Source of the DNA: Pelomonas sp051857475
GTDB lineage: Bacteria > Pseudomonadota > Gammaproteobacteria > Burkholderiales > Burkholderiaceae_C
NCBI RefSeq assembly: GCF_051857475.1
Contig: NZ_JBPZGZ010000003.1
Coordinates: 620,001 to 684,000, forward strand
Direction: 5' to 3'
Length of the DNA: 64,000 bases
This document shows, piece after piece, positions 32,772-41,913 of this stretch. The position numbers and the translations under genes are program-made. Numbering within the stretch: position 1 is the first letter of the stretch; every line of letters starts with the position of its first letter. The notes under the pieces were generated by a model. That model saw only the letters and a program-made list of their open reading frames with translations. It had not been told where the DNA came from and made no database searches.

Positions 32772-33485
32772 ATGTACACGCCCAAAGGCCGCCTCGACAA
32801 CAACACGCTGATCAAGCAGTACAGCCCGTTGGTCCGACGCCTGGCGCACCAGATGATTGCCAAGCTGCCGGCCAACGTGGAAGTCAACGACTTGATCCAG
32901 GTCGGGCTGATCGGCTTGAACGATGCGCTGTCGCGCTTCGATGCCGAGCAGGGCGTGCAGTTCGAGACCTTCGCCACCCAGCGCATCCGCGGCGCCATGC
33001 TCGACGAGCTGCGCGGCGGCGACTGGATGAGCCGCGGCACGCGCCGCCAGCAGCGCGAGATCGAGGTCGCCGTGCACAAGGTCGAGCAGCGTCTCGGCCG
33101 CGCGCCGCGCGAGGACGAGATCGCTGCCGAGATGGGCCTGCCGCTGGCCGAATACCAGGAACTGCTCGGCAAGGTGCGCGGCACCCAGCTGGTCTATCTG
33201 GAAGACATGTCCGGCGACGATGGCGACAACGACTACCTCGACCGCCACGTGGCCGACGAGAACGCCAACCCGGTCGCGATGCTGCAGGACCACCGCATGC
33301 GCGAGGCGCTGGTGGAAGCGATCAAAAACCTGCCCGAGCGCGAGCAGTTCGTCATGAGCATGTACTACGAGCACGACATGAATCTCAAGGAGATTGCGGC
33401 CGTGCTCAAGGTCACGGAGTCGCGCGTCTGCCAATTGCACAGTCAGTCGATTGCAAGGTTGCGCGTTAAGCTGCGGGACTGGTAA
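32772..33485 (+). CDS. fliA: Flagellar sigma factor FliA (sigma-28)
   Basis: FliA directs RNA polymerase to late flagellar promoters. The 237-residue product has region 2 (LIKQYSPLVRRLAHQMIAKL, then DLIQVGLIGLNDALSRFDAE), region 3 (GRAPREDEIAAEMGL) and region 4 (YEHDMNLKEIAAVLKVTESR, the helix-turn-helix). The ATG at 32772 (MYTPKGRLDN) follows GGGAGC by 6 bases; an upstream TTG at 32751 would give an unusual MTPPGAD extension. FlgM, the anti-sigma factor, is not in this window. Confidence 0.97.
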   Translation: MYTPKGRLDNNTLIKQYSPLVRRLAHQMIAKLPANVEVNDLIQVGLIGLNDALSRFDAEQGVQFETFATQRIRGAMLDELRGGDWMSRGTRRQQREIEVAVHKVEQRLGRAPREDEIAAEMGLPLAEYQELLGKVRGTQLVYLEDMSGDDGDNDYLDRHVADENANPVAMLQDHRMREALVEAIKNLPEREQFVMSMYYEHDMNLKEIAAVLKVTESRVCQLHSQSIARLRVKLRDW

Positions 33486-33536
33486 TCCACGGGGCCACTT
33501 CTTGCCGAGCCCCGGCCAATAAAGCGGGGACAACGC

Positions 33537-34883
33537 ATGTTCAAGTGGCCCAAGAGCGGTGGCTCGTCCACCGCCACACCTCGCGACGAGCCCTACCGGC
33601 GCGATGACAGCGCGGCATTGAACGTCGTCAAACGGCTGGCCCGCTCGATTTCCACGGTCGGCAAGGATGCCGCCGAAGTGCGTGGCGCCCTCGAGGACAC
33701 CCAGCGCATCGTGCAGGCCCAGAGTCAGGCCATGCAGGCCCTGGCCCAGCAGCTCAACCAGATCGGCCAGGCCCAGGCCGCCATCGCCAATGCCACCGCC
33801 CAGAGCGCCGCCGCCGTGCAGCGCGCCCGCGGCGCGCTGGGCGTCGTCGGTGGCGAGGTCGTCGGCATGGCGTCCACGCTGGCCCAGGTGTCCGACGCGG
33901 CCGCCGAGATCACCAAGATTTCATTGCAGACCCGCCTGGTGGCTTTCAACGCCGCCGTCGAGGCCAAGCATGCCGGCGATGCCGGCCGCGGCTTTGCGGT
34001 CGTCGCCGAGGCTGTCAAGGCCCTGGCCGGCCAGGTCGAAGCCTCGTCCAAGGCCATCGTCAGCGCCATCTCCAGCCTGCAGGAGCGCATCGACCGTTTC
34101 AGCGCCGAGCTGACCGAGAACGCCGCCAAGCCCAGCCAAATCCACGCCGCCTTCCACGAGGTTGAGCAGGACGTGCAGCGCATCTCGGTGTCGGCCGGCG
34201 AGAGCGGCCAGCAGATGAGGCTGCTCAACGAGCAGGCCCATGAGCTGGAGCGCGAGGTGTCGGAGGCCTCGCACGGCCTCAAGGTCGCCTTCGACGGCAG
34301 TGACCGCTTCCTGCGCATGTCGGAGGAGCTGGTCGAGCAGATTGCCGAGAGCGGTGTCGAGGTCGACGACATGCCTTTCATCCGCGCCGCCCAGGCGGCC
34401 GCCGACGAGATTGCCGGCCTGCTCGAGGACGCGCTGAAGAGCGGCCAGATCAGTGCCGCCGACCTCTTCGACCAGAGCTACCGCCCCATCGAAGGTACGA
34501 ACCCGCCGCAGCACACGACGCGCTTCTGCCAGCTGACGGACAAGCTCTTTCCAACCGTGCAGGAGAAGGCGCTGGCCTTCAGCGACAAGGTGGTGTTCTG
34601 CATCGCGGCCGATCGCAACGGCTATATCGCGACGCACAACCGCAAATACTGCCAGCCGCAGCGGCCGGGCGACACGGTCTGGAACACGGCCAACAGCCGC
34701 TACCGCCGCATCTTCAATGACCGCACCGGCCTCGCGTCGGCGCGCAACACCCGGCCCTTCCTGCTGCAGACCTACCGCCGCGACATGGGCGGTGGCCGCT
34801 TTGTGGTGCTCAAGGAAGCCACCGCCCCCATCCACGTCGCCGGCAAGCATTGGGGTGGCCTGCGCCTCGCGTTCAATTTTTGA
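33537..34883 (+). CDS. Cytoplasmic chemoreceptor-like protein with C-terminal sensor domain
   Basis: The 448-residue soluble protein has an MCP signalling hairpin at about 100-180. Its tip is partly altered (QTRLVAFNAAVEAKHAGDAG, then RGFAVVAEAV) compared with the usual QTNLLALNAAIEAARAGE, but still recognisable. There is no membrane segment. The C-terminal third (about 300-448) looks like a Cache/PAS-type sensory fold (DKVVFCIAADRNGYIATHNR, RDMGGGRFVVLKEATAPIHV). The domain order is therefore reversed compared with transmembrane receptors. It sits 51 bases after fliA; a weak promoter may lie between. Its stop overlaps the next, convergent gene by 11 bases. Confidence 0.85.
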   Translation: MFKWPKSGGSSTATPRDEPYRRDDSAALNVVKRLARSISTVGKDAAEVRGALEDTQRIVQAQSQAMQALAQQLNQIGQAQAAIANATAQSAAAVQRARGALGVVGGEVVGMASTLAQVSDAAAEITKISLQTRLVAFNAAVEAKHAGDAGRGFAVVAEAVKALAGQVEASSKAIVSAISSLQERIDRFSAELTENAAKPSQIHAAFHEVEQDVQRISVSAGESGQQMRLLNEQAHELEREVSEASHGLKVAFDGSDRFLRMSEELVEQIAESGVEVDDMPFIRAAQAAADEIAGLLEDALKSGQISAADLFDQSYRPIEGTNPPQHTTRFCQLTDKLFPTVQEKALAFSDKVVFCIAADRNGYIATHNRKYCQPQRPGDTVWNTANSRYRRIFNDRTGLASARNTRPFLLQTYRRDMGGGRFVVLKEATAPIHVAGKHWGGLRLAFNF

Positions 34884-35589
34884 TCGAGGCTCGGATTTCC
34901 TGATTCAGCAGCTCCAGCCAGGCATCGGCCTGGGGGTGGTTCTTGCTGATGGCCATGAAGGTCGTCTTGACCTCCAGTGGCGGCGCCTGCCAGCGCAACA
35001 GCTTGCTCAGCCGAGGCTGGCGTTCCAGCAGGTATTCGAGCGAGGCGCGCTCCGAGAACACGGCGTCCACGCGGCCCAGCCGGAGCATCTCGATGCCGGG
35101 GCGAAAGTCGGTCAGCTCGTGCAGGCGGTAGCTGCCGTTGGCCAGATCGGGCGGCAGGTATGAGCCGCGCTGGAAGGCCACTGCGGCATCGGGCGGCAAC
35201 GCGGTCTTGCGGTCGGTGTGCACGAAGAAACCCAGCTGCATGCGCGCAACCGGCAGCGAATAGCGGAAGAGGGCGTCGCGCTCCTCATTGCGCCACAGCG
35301 TCAGCAGGACGCAATCGCCGTTCTTCGCCAACAGGAAGGCGCGCGCCCAGGGCACTTGCAAGACCTGCACGCCCAGCCCACCCGCGTTGAAGGCCCGCCG
35401 CGCCAATGCGCCGAGGCTGCCGCCGTCGGGCAGGTCGGCGCTCACATAAGGCGGAAATTCGGTCAGGCACAGCGGCACGGTGCGCGCCGCAGGCCGGGCC
35501 TGCGCCACGGCGGCGCCCAGCATCACCAAGGCAGTCGTCAACAGGCGGGCGAAGAGGGGGCGCAGCGGAGCGGAGGGCGGATGATTCAT
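34873..35589 (-). CDS. Orphan periplasmic substrate-binding protein (SBP_bac_3-like) B
   Basis: The 238-residue product has a signal peptide (LLTTALVMLGAAVAQA, cleavage near residue 32) and the solute-binding pattern (VPLCLTEFPPYVSADLPDGG, FRYSLPVARMQLGFFV, RVDAVFSERASLEYLL). No transporter partner genes are adjacent. It is related in style, though not closely, to the other two lone binding proteins. Its end overlaps the convergent chemoreceptor gene by 11 bases; whether it shares the receptor's ligand is a plausible but untested idea. Confidence 0.8.
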   Translation of the reverse strand: MNHPPSAPLRPLFARLLTTALVMLGAAVAQARPAARTVPLCLTEFPPYVSADLPDGGSLGALARRAFNAGGLGVQVLQVPWARAFLLAKNGDCVLLTLWRNEERDALFRYSLPVARMQLGFFVHTDRKTALPPDAAVAFQRGSYLPPDLANGSYRLHELTDFRPGIEMLRLGRVDAVFSERASLEYLLERQPRLSKLLRWQAPPLEVKTTFMAISKNHPQADAWLELLNQEIRASIKN

Positions 35590-35675
35590 GCGGGCGGCTC
35601 AGCACTGAGCCTAGCCAGACCGCCGTCATTCGGCAATCCGGGTCGTGAGCGCCGCGCGTGTGGTTTGACTCGGCT

Positions 35676-36335
35676 TCAGCCGGTCAGCGCCCGGGCCAGC
35701 TCGGCATGGCCGTGTGCCAGCGCATGGGCCGCCGCATCGCGGCCGGCATCGTCCAGCCGGTGTGGGTCGGCACCAGCCCGACGCAGCAGGTCGACCAGAT
35801 CGGCCCGCCCGGCGCCGGCCGCGCCCTGCAGCGGCGTGACACCCTGCTGCTGGGGCAGGTCGACGGTGGCGCCGCGTTTCAGCAGTTCCTCGACCATGGC
35901 GGCATTGCCGCGGGCGACGGCCGCATGCAGGGCGGCGACACGCTGGGCGTTGTTCGCCTGTGCATTCACATCGGCGCCGGCCTCCAGCAGCCGCAGCGCC
36001 AGCCCGTCGTGGTGGAAGAACACCGCCAGGCCCAGCGGCGTGAAGCCGTCGGGCGCGAGCTGGTTGACGTCCTGGCCGGCCGCCAGCGCGCTCTCGACCA
36101 CGTCGGTCTCACCCAGGATCAGCGCCTCGAAGAAGTCCGGCCTGCCACGGCGCTGGCGCAGCGCTGCCACGAGATCGCTCAGCGACATGTAGGCGGCCCA
36201 GGTCAGCGCCGAGACACCCGCCGCCGAGCGTTGGCTCAGCAGGCTGGGGTCGGCATCGGCCAGGGCCAGGGCGGCATCGGTGTTGCGCTGGGCAATGGCG
36301 TCCAGCAGGGCTTGCAGTGCGGGTTCGGCGTTCAT
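35676..36335 (-). CDS. Ankyrin-repeat protein
   Basis: The 219-residue protein has several ankyrin repeats: one around residues 85-130 (DGFTPLGLAVFFHHDGLALR, LLEAGADVN), then AQRVAALHAAVARGNAAMVE, LLKRGATVDL and GVTPLQGAAGAGRADLVDLL. Such repeats mediate protein binding. The ATG at 36335 is chosen because the open frame upstream overlaps the AraC gene in another register. It lies 34 bases after the AraC regulator and may share its transcript. No link to motility is evident. Confidence 0.85.
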   Translation of the reverse strand: MNAEPALQALLDAIAQRNTDAALALADADPSLLSQRSAAGVSALTWAAYMSLSDLVAALRQRRGRPDFFEALILGETDVVESALAAGQDVNQLAPDGFTPLGLAVFFHHDGLALRLLEAGADVNAQANNAQRVAALHAAVARGNAAMVEELLKRGATVDLPQQQGVTPLQGAAGAGRADLVDLLRRAGADPHRLDDAGRDAAAHALAHGHAELARALTG

Positions 36336-36369
36336 GGGTGCAAGCCTAGGTCGGATCGGCCCAGGCCGC

Positions 36370-37269
36370 TTATCCTGGCTTGCCAATTGTCTTGAAGGTC
36401 TGGCGGTAGCGCGACGGTGACTGGCCGTAGGCGGCGCTGAAGCGGCGCGAGAACGTGGGCAGGCTGTCGTAGCCGACGGCCGCGCAGACGTCGGTGATGG
36501 ACAGACCGTCCTCCTCCAGCATGCCGCGCGCCCGTTCCAGCCGCAGCCGGGCGACATGGGCGGCGGGCGGTTCGCCCACCAGCGCCCGGAAGCTGCGGTG
36601 GAAGTGGTGTGGCGCCATCGCCGCCTCGCGGGCGGCGCTGGCGAGGTCGAAGGCCTGCTCGAAATGCTCGTCCAGCCAGGCCTTGCCGCGCAGCACGCGG
36701 CGGTGGATTTCCTGGCGCACGGCGGGCTTGGCGGCGACGATGCGCTCGCGCTCCTCGCGCACCTGGGTGGCCAGGTCGGCCAGGGCATCCAGGGCCTCGC
36801 GCAGCCAGCCGTCCCAATGACCGGAACCATCCGTCGCGCCACCGGCGGGCAGGCGGTCCAGGCCGAGCATGAAGCGGCCGATGGCCGAGTCGCGGTCCCA
36901 CAGGCGCCGGTTGACGGGCATGGCCTCGGTGTCGCGGGCATCCGGTGCATCCAGCAGGCGCACCAGGGCGCTGAGCCGCGTCGAGGCGACGTCGCGCACC
37001 AGGGCATCGGCGAAGAACAAGACCCGCGTCTGCACCGCCTCAGGCGCGGCGATGTCGAGGTCATAGGGCTCACCGTGCGTGGTGACGAGAAAGCGCCCGG
37101 GCCTCAGCGTGAAGGTCTGGCCGCCAACGGTCCAGCGCGCCTGGCCGCGCACGACCGACTTGATCGACAGCGGGCCTGGATAGGCGCGCACGTGATGCAC
37201 GCGACCCCGCGCGCGCAGCAGCACATTGGCGTCGAAGAGGCTCTCGGGTGTCGTGCGGATCAGCAGCAC
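36370..37269 (-). CDS. AraC-family transcriptional regulator 1
   Basis: The 299-residue product has an N-terminal cupin-like sensing domain (VHHVRAYPGPLSIKSVVRGQ, LRPGRFLVTTHGEPYDL) and a C-terminal AraC-type pair of helix-turn-helix motifs (AAMAPHHFHRSFRALVGEPP, ITDVCAAVGYDSLPTFSRRF). The target and ligand are unknown. It is the first gene of a pair with the ankyrin protein and lies 7 bases after the diguanylate cyclase gene on the same strand. Confidence 0.88.
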   Translation of the reverse strand: MLLIRTTPESLFDANVLLRARGRVHHVRAYPGPLSIKSVVRGQARWTVGGQTFTLRPGRFLVTTHGEPYDLDIAAPEAVQTRVLFFADALVRDVASTRLSALVRLLDAPDARDTEAMPVNRRLWDRDSAIGRFMLGLDRLPAGGATDGSGHWDGWLREALDALADLATQVREERERIVAAKPAVRQEIHRRVLRGKAWLDEHFEQAFDLASAAREAAMAPHHFHRSFRALVGEPPAAHVARLRLERARGMLEEDGLSITDVCAAVGYDSLPTFSRRFSAAYGQSPSRYRQTFKTIGKPG

Positions 37270-37276
37270 GACAGCC

Positions 37277-39142
37277 TCACTCCGCGATGCAAGCCCTGTT
37301 CTTGCCGGTGTGCTTGGCCTCGTACAGGGCCACGTCAGCGCGGTCGAGGGCCTGCTCCAGCGTCTCGCCGGCGCGGTACAGCGTCACGCCGGCCGAGAAG
37401 GTCACGAAGACGTCCTTGCCTTCGTGGTTGAAAAGGGCGCTGGACAGCGAGCGCTGCAACCGCACCAGCACCTGCTGGGCCTCGTCCAGCGGCGTGTTGG
37501 GCAGCATCAGCACGAACTCCTCGCCGCCGTAGCGCGCCACCATGTCGCCGGGGCGCAGCGAGGCCTGGGTGCGCTCGGCCAGCGACTTCAGCGCGATGTC
37601 GCCGGCATGGTGGCCCAGGCTGTCGTTGAGCTTCTTGAAGTTGTCGATGTCCAGCAGGGCCAGGGCGACGCGAGTTGACTCCCGCTCGGCCTTGGCCTGC
37701 TCGATGCCGAAGGCCTGGATGAGGCCGCGGCGATTCGCGACCTGGGTCAGCTGGTCGGTGTGGACCTCGTTGGACAGGCGGCGCAACTCGCCTTCGAGCT
37801 CGTCCACGCGCTGGGTCAGCGCGGCCGCGCGGTCGTGTTCGAGGGTCAGGCGCTGCTGCGTCTGGCTCACCAGGCTCTGCACGCTGCGGCTTTCCTCGAC
37901 CATCTCGCGGACGGTGCCGGCCAGGCTTTCCAGCGTGTCGGCCTGCTCGATGGCATCGGCATAGCGGCCGACGTTGTTCTGGAAGCGGTCGGTGTGCTGG
38001 CCCAGCTCGCCGAGCTCGGTCAGCATGCGCTGGATCAAGCCCTTGAGAGCGTCGCGTGCCCTGGAGCGCTCGTCGCGCAAGGCGCGCTGGCGATCGCGCG
38101 TGCCGGCCAGCAGCTCGGACACCGTGCGCACGCCGCGGCCCGACAGGCCCTGGGCCAGCGTGTTGTTCATGGCCTCGGCCTGGCCGCGGGCCCAGGAATC
38201 GTCCTCGGCCAGGTCGACCAGGCTGCCGCTCAGCTCGCGGCACAGGCCGCCGAGCTCGTCGAAGAGATGGCGGCGGTGGTCCAGCAGATGGCGGGCGCGC
38301 AGGCACAAGGCGGCCATCTGCGTCGCGCGTTCGGGGCTGGCCCCCTTGGCCTTGAGTTCGGCCTGGGCGGCGTCCAGCTCGCGCATCAGCGCGTCGGCCG
38401 GCGTCGCCTCGGTCTGCGGCGAGCGCAGCGCATGGCGCACGGTGCCGTTGAGTTCACCGCTGACGTCGGCCCATTGCGGGCTGGTGTCTATGCCGGGCGC
38501 GGCGGCGGGCGTGTCGCGCAGGCCGGTGCGGCTCAGCTCGCCAAAGCCGCTGCTGTCGCGGAATCCCGTCTCGGCAAACGTGCTTTCGGAGAAGAACTGG
38601 CTGGGTGTGCCGCCGTCCTCGTCCGTCTCGACGCCGCTGCCGTCGCCGTCCTTGTCCCAGCTCGCAACCAGCTGGCCCAGGCGCTTGACCAGCTTCTGGC
38701 TGTCGTTGCGGCCCAGTTCCAGCACGCGGTTGATGCCGTCCTTCTTGCGCGCCAGCGTCCAGTGCTTGCCGCCGCGCTCCAGGCCGCGCACCAGGCGCTC
38801 GATAGCCTGGGCCAGGGCTTCGGCCTGGGCGCCGGGGCCGGCCACGTCCAGGAGCTTGTCGACCTGGCGCTGCAACTCGTCGAGCTTTTGTTCGCGCAGC
38901 GTCGTCTGCAGGTCCTGGCGCGTGCTGCCCGAGGGCAGGGCCAGGCTGATGAGCTTGGACATCAGCTGCTGGATGCGCTCCGGCACGGCGCCATTGGAGC
39001 CGTTGGCGGCTGCCGCCGGCTCGCCGCCGCCTTCGATGGCGTAGGCGCGGGCGTAGTTCTCGGGCGTGGGCTCCAGGCGCGCCTGGGCCAGGCGTTGCAG
39101 CGCGGCCTTGGCGATTTGCGCCGGCGGGAGGCTGGACCGCAT
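37277..39142 (-). CDS. Diguanylate cyclase (GGDEF) with long helical N-terminus
   Basis: The 621-residue product has a helical, coiled-coil-like N-terminal region (1-450, with no membrane segment), then a GGDEF domain with intact active-site GGEEF at 539-543 (YGGEEFVLMLPN). The Asp/Glu metal sites are present, so it should make c-di-GMP. The N-terminus (IAKAALQRLAQARLEPTPEN) resembles the leader of many Burkholderiales cyclases. It is 3 bases downstream of the dual GGDEF-EAL gene and probably in one operon with it and the Hpt gene. Confidence 0.92.
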   Translation of the reverse strand: MRSSLPPAQIAKAALQRLAQARLEPTPENYARAYAIEGGGEPAAAANGSNGAVPERIQQLMSKLISLALPSGSTRQDLQTTLREQKLDELQRQVDKLLDVAGPGAQAEALAQAIERLVRGLERGGKHWTLARKKDGINRVLELGRNDSQKLVKRLGQLVASWDKDGDGSGVETDEDGGTPSQFFSESTFAETGFRDSSGFGELSRTGLRDTPAAAPGIDTSPQWADVSGELNGTVRHALRSPQTEATPADALMRELDAAQAELKAKGASPERATQMAALCLRARHLLDHRRHLFDELGGLCRELSGSLVDLAEDDSWARGQAEAMNNTLAQGLSGRGVRTVSELLAGTRDRQRALRDERSRARDALKGLIQRMLTELGELGQHTDRFQNNVGRYADAIEQADTLESLAGTVREMVEESRSVQSLVSQTQQRLTLEHDRAAALTQRVDELEGELRRLSNEVHTDQLTQVANRRGLIQAFGIEQAKAERESTRVALALLDIDNFKKLNDSLGHHAGDIALKSLAERTQASLRPGDMVARYGGEEFVLMLPNTPLDEAQQVLVRLQRSLSSALFNHEGKDVFVTFSAGVTLYRAGETLEQALDRADVALYEAKHTGKNRACIAE

Positions 39143-39145
39143 GGC

Positions 39146-41383
39146 TTAGCGTTGCCCGCGCGATGCGATGTCGGAAGCGCCGTCGGCCTGCGTGATCCAC
39201 GGCGCCTTGCGCGGCAGCACGGTCTGGGCGATCCAGCGCTCCAGCTCTTCGGCCGGCAGGGCCTTGCTGAACAGGAAGCCCTGCATCAGCGAGCAGCCGA
39301 GGCGGTGCAGGACTTCCATCTGCCGCAGCGTCTCGACGCCTTCGGCGATGACGCGCAGGCCCAGGGCGCGCGCCAAGGCAATGATGGCGGTGACGACGGC
39401 GGAACTCTGCGGCGTGATGCCGAGGTCGCGCACAAAGGTGCGGTCGACCTTCACTTCCGAGATCGGCAGCGTGGTCAGGTAGCCGAGGGACGAATAACCG
39501 GTGCCGAAGTCATCGATGGAGATTTCGACGCCGACCTCGTTCAAGCGGTGCAGCGACGGGATGACGTTCTGCAGGTCCTTCATCAGGTTGTTTTCGGTGA
39601 TCTCGAGCTGGATGGAACGGTGCGGCACGCCATAGGCGCTGACGCACTGGTGGATGTGCTCGACGAGATCGGTGCGCTCGAACAGCCGGCTGGGCAGGTT
39701 GACGGCGATGGAGTCGCTGAAGCCGAACTGCAGCGACCACAGCTTGGCCTGGCGGGCGGCTTCCTTCAGGGCCCATTCGGACAGCGGCACGATGAGGCCG
39801 GTCTCCTCGGCCAGCGGGATGAAGTCGGCCGGCGGCACCAGCACATTGCCGCGCTGCCAGCGCATCAGCGCCTCGGCGCCCACCATGCGGGCGGCGCGCA
39901 CGTCGATCTTGGGCTGGTAGTGCAGCACGATCTCGTTGCGCTCCAGCGCCTTGTGCAGGGCGCTCTCCAGCTCCAGCTTCTGCTTGCCGTGGCCGGCCAG
40001 TTGCGGCGAATAGACGGCCGAGGCGTTGCGGCCCTGGCTCTTGACGGCATACATGGCGACGTCGGAATTGCGCAGCAGATCGGCCATGGTCTGGCCGTCG
40101 CGCGGGTAGAGCGCAATGCCGACCGAGGCGGTGACGAAGCATTCCTGGCCGCCGACGAAGATGGGCTCGCGCAGGGCGTCCAGCACACGCTGGGCAACGC
40201 GCTCGGCATCGCGCTCGTCGGCCACCTCGGGCAGCAGGGCGACGAACTCGTCGCCACCCAGGCGCCCCACGGCTTCCAGGCCGCGGTGGCTGCGGTTGCC
40301 CAGGCCGTCGAGGACGCCTTCCAGGATCTGGTCGGAATGGCGCACACAGCTGCGCAGGCGACGGCCGACCTCGACGAGAAGCTCGTCGCCGGCGGCATGG
40401 CCCAGGGTGTCGTTGATGACCTTGAAGCGGTCCAGGTCGATCAGCAGCAGGCCGACTTCATGCCCGCCGCGGCGGGCACTCTCGATGGCGCGCTCGACGC
40501 GGTAGATGAGCTGGCGGCGATTCGGCAGGCCGGTCAGCGCGTCGAAGTGGGCGAGCTGGCGGATGCGGTCCTCGGCCTGGCGGCGGTCGGTCACGTCCTG
40601 CAGGATGCCGGTGTAGCCGTTGACGCCGCCCTGCTCGTTGAATTCGGGCTCGGCCTCGATGTGGACGACGCGCTGGCGACCATCGGGCAGGGTCAGCGGC
40701 AGGTCGGTGACGAGGACGGAAGTGTGGGCGATGACGTCGCGCAGCAGGCGCAGGAAGACATGGCGGTCATCGGTCGGCACCATGCGCATGACGCCGATGA
40801 AGTCGAGCCGGTCCTGCGGGCCGCGGCCGAAGACGCGCAGGCCCTCGGCGGAGATGGCGAAGCTGGCGCTGGTGTCGCGCCACCATTCGAAGCTGCCCAT
40901 GCGGGCCAGGTCCTGGGCGCGCGCCAGCTTGGCCTTGCTGCGCTCCAGCTCCAGCCGCGTGCGCGAGCTGCGCAGCAGATAGCGCAGCCGCCCGTCCAGC
41001 AGGCTCCATTGCGGTGACTTGACGAAGAAGTCCGTCGCACCGGCCTGGTAGGCACGGTTGATGGAGGCCTCGTCGTCCAGGCCGGTCAGCATCAGCACGG
41101 GCAGGGATTCGAAGCCGGGCGTGGCGCGCAGCAGCGAGCAGGTCTCGAAACCATCGAGCTCGGGCATCAGCGCGTCCAGCACGACGACGTCGGGCGTACG
41201 CGTGGACAGCAGGCCCAGGGCCTCGCTGCCGCTGGGGGCTTCGGTGACTTCGAAGCCACGCTCGCGCAGCGCCGCAGCGGTCAACAGCAGGTTGACCTCG
41301 TCATCGTCCACCAGCAACACGCGCGGGCGTGGCGGCAGGTCGTCGAGGGCTTGACCGGTGGGCAGCATGAGGCTGGGTGTCAA
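39146..41383 (-). CDS. Response regulator with PAS, GGDEF and EAL domains
   Basis: The 745-residue product has, in order: receiver domain (acidic DDD at 26-28, phosphoacceptor Asp70 in VVVLDALMPE), a PAS region (about 190-290), GGDEF with intact GGDEF at 376-380, and EAL with intact EAL at 504-506 (GAEALMRWQ). It could both make and break c-di-GMP, with phosphorylation as the switch. Its start overlaps the Hpt gene by four bases, which suggests the Hpt protein donates the phosphate. Confidence 0.93.
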   Translation of the reverse strand: MTPSLMLPTGQALDDLPPRPRVLLVDDDEVNLLLTAAALRERGFEVTEAPSGSEALGLLSTRTPDVVVLDALMPELDGFETCSLLRATPGFESLPVLMLTGLDDEASINRAYQAGATDFFVKSPQWSLLDGRLRYLLRSSRTRLELERSKAKLARAQDLARMGSFEWWRDTSASFAISAEGLRVFGRGPQDRLDFIGVMRMVPTDDRHVFLRLLRDVIAHTSVLVTDLPLTLPDGRQRVVHIEAEPEFNEQGGVNGYTGILQDVTDRRQAEDRIRQLAHFDALTGLPNRRQLIYRVERAIESARRGGHEVGLLLIDLDRFKVINDTLGHAAGDELLVEVGRRLRSCVRHSDQILEGVLDGLGNRSHRGLEAVGRLGGDEFVALLPEVADERDAERVAQRVLDALREPIFVGGQECFVTASVGIALYPRDGQTMADLLRNSDVAMYAVKSQGRNASAVYSPQLAGHGKQKLELESALHKALERNEIVLHYQPKIDVRAARMVGAEALMRWQRGNVLVPPADFIPLAEETGLIVPLSEWALKEAARQAKLWSLQFGFSDSIAVNLPSRLFERTDLVEHIHQCVSAYGVPHRSIQLEITENNLMKDLQNVIPSLHRLNEVGVEISIDDFGTGYSSLGYLTTLPISEVKVDRTFVRDLGITPQSSAVVTAIIALARALGLRVIAEGVETLRQMEVLHRLGCSLMQGFLFSKALPAEELERWIAQTVLPRKAPWITQADGASDIASRGQR

Positions 41384-41748
41384 AGCAGCGCGGCCAGGGC
41401 CGTGCGTACCTGTTGGATGTCTTGGAGCATAGCGTCCAACTGCGCGTCCAGACCGTCCGTGCGACCGTCGCGGGCCATGGTTTCGATGTCGGCACAGCGT
41501 GCCGACAGGGCCATGGCGCCCAGGCTGGCCGACGAGGACTTCAGCGTGTGGCTGACATGGCGCACGACGGCGAGGTCGATCGCGTCGCCTTCTCGGGCGC
41601 GGGCAAGGTCGGGCAGCAAACGGTCCAGTGAGTTGGAAAAGGCCGCCACCACGCGCTCCAGCAGCTTGTTGCCACCGCTCGGGTCAAGCTCCCGCAGGCG
41701 ACGGATCGCCTCGGGATCGAGCAGGGCTGCGGGATTTGGGGCGGTCAT
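41380..41748 (-). CDS. Hpt-domain phosphotransfer protein
   Basis: The 122-residue helical protein has the Hpt motif HTLKSSSASLGA with phosphoacceptor His67. It can shuttle phosphate between a kinase and a receiver. Its stop overlaps the start of the receiver-GGDEF-EAL gene by four bases, so the two are coupled. The kinase upstream may be the sensor at 41914, transcribed in the opposite direction. Confidence 0.9.
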   Translation of the reverse strand: MTAPNPAALLDPEAIRRLRELDPSGGNKLLERVVAAFSNSLDRLLPDLARAREGDAIDLAVVRHVSHTLKSSSASLGAMALSARCADIETMARDGRTDGLDAQLDAMLQDIQQVRTALAALL

Positions 41749-41913
41749 GAAGAAGTCTGCGGGTCAGGGACTCGGCATGCCTCTAAATGTATCTCGGGTG
41801 GGAGGGGGGTCAGACGCGAAGAAATGCACACATTCAGCGCTGCGCGCTGTGGTTATTGACATCGAACCACACCGGGCTTGCCCCCGCCTGTCGCCGGGAA
41901 AGCGCTGCCTACA

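Noticed and set aside
37760..41017. Long plus-strand open frame of about 1085 codons
   Set aside because: It is antisense to the two GGDEF-containing genes, which have intact motifs. The product is repetitive Gly/Ala/Leu/Val/His sequence without domains.
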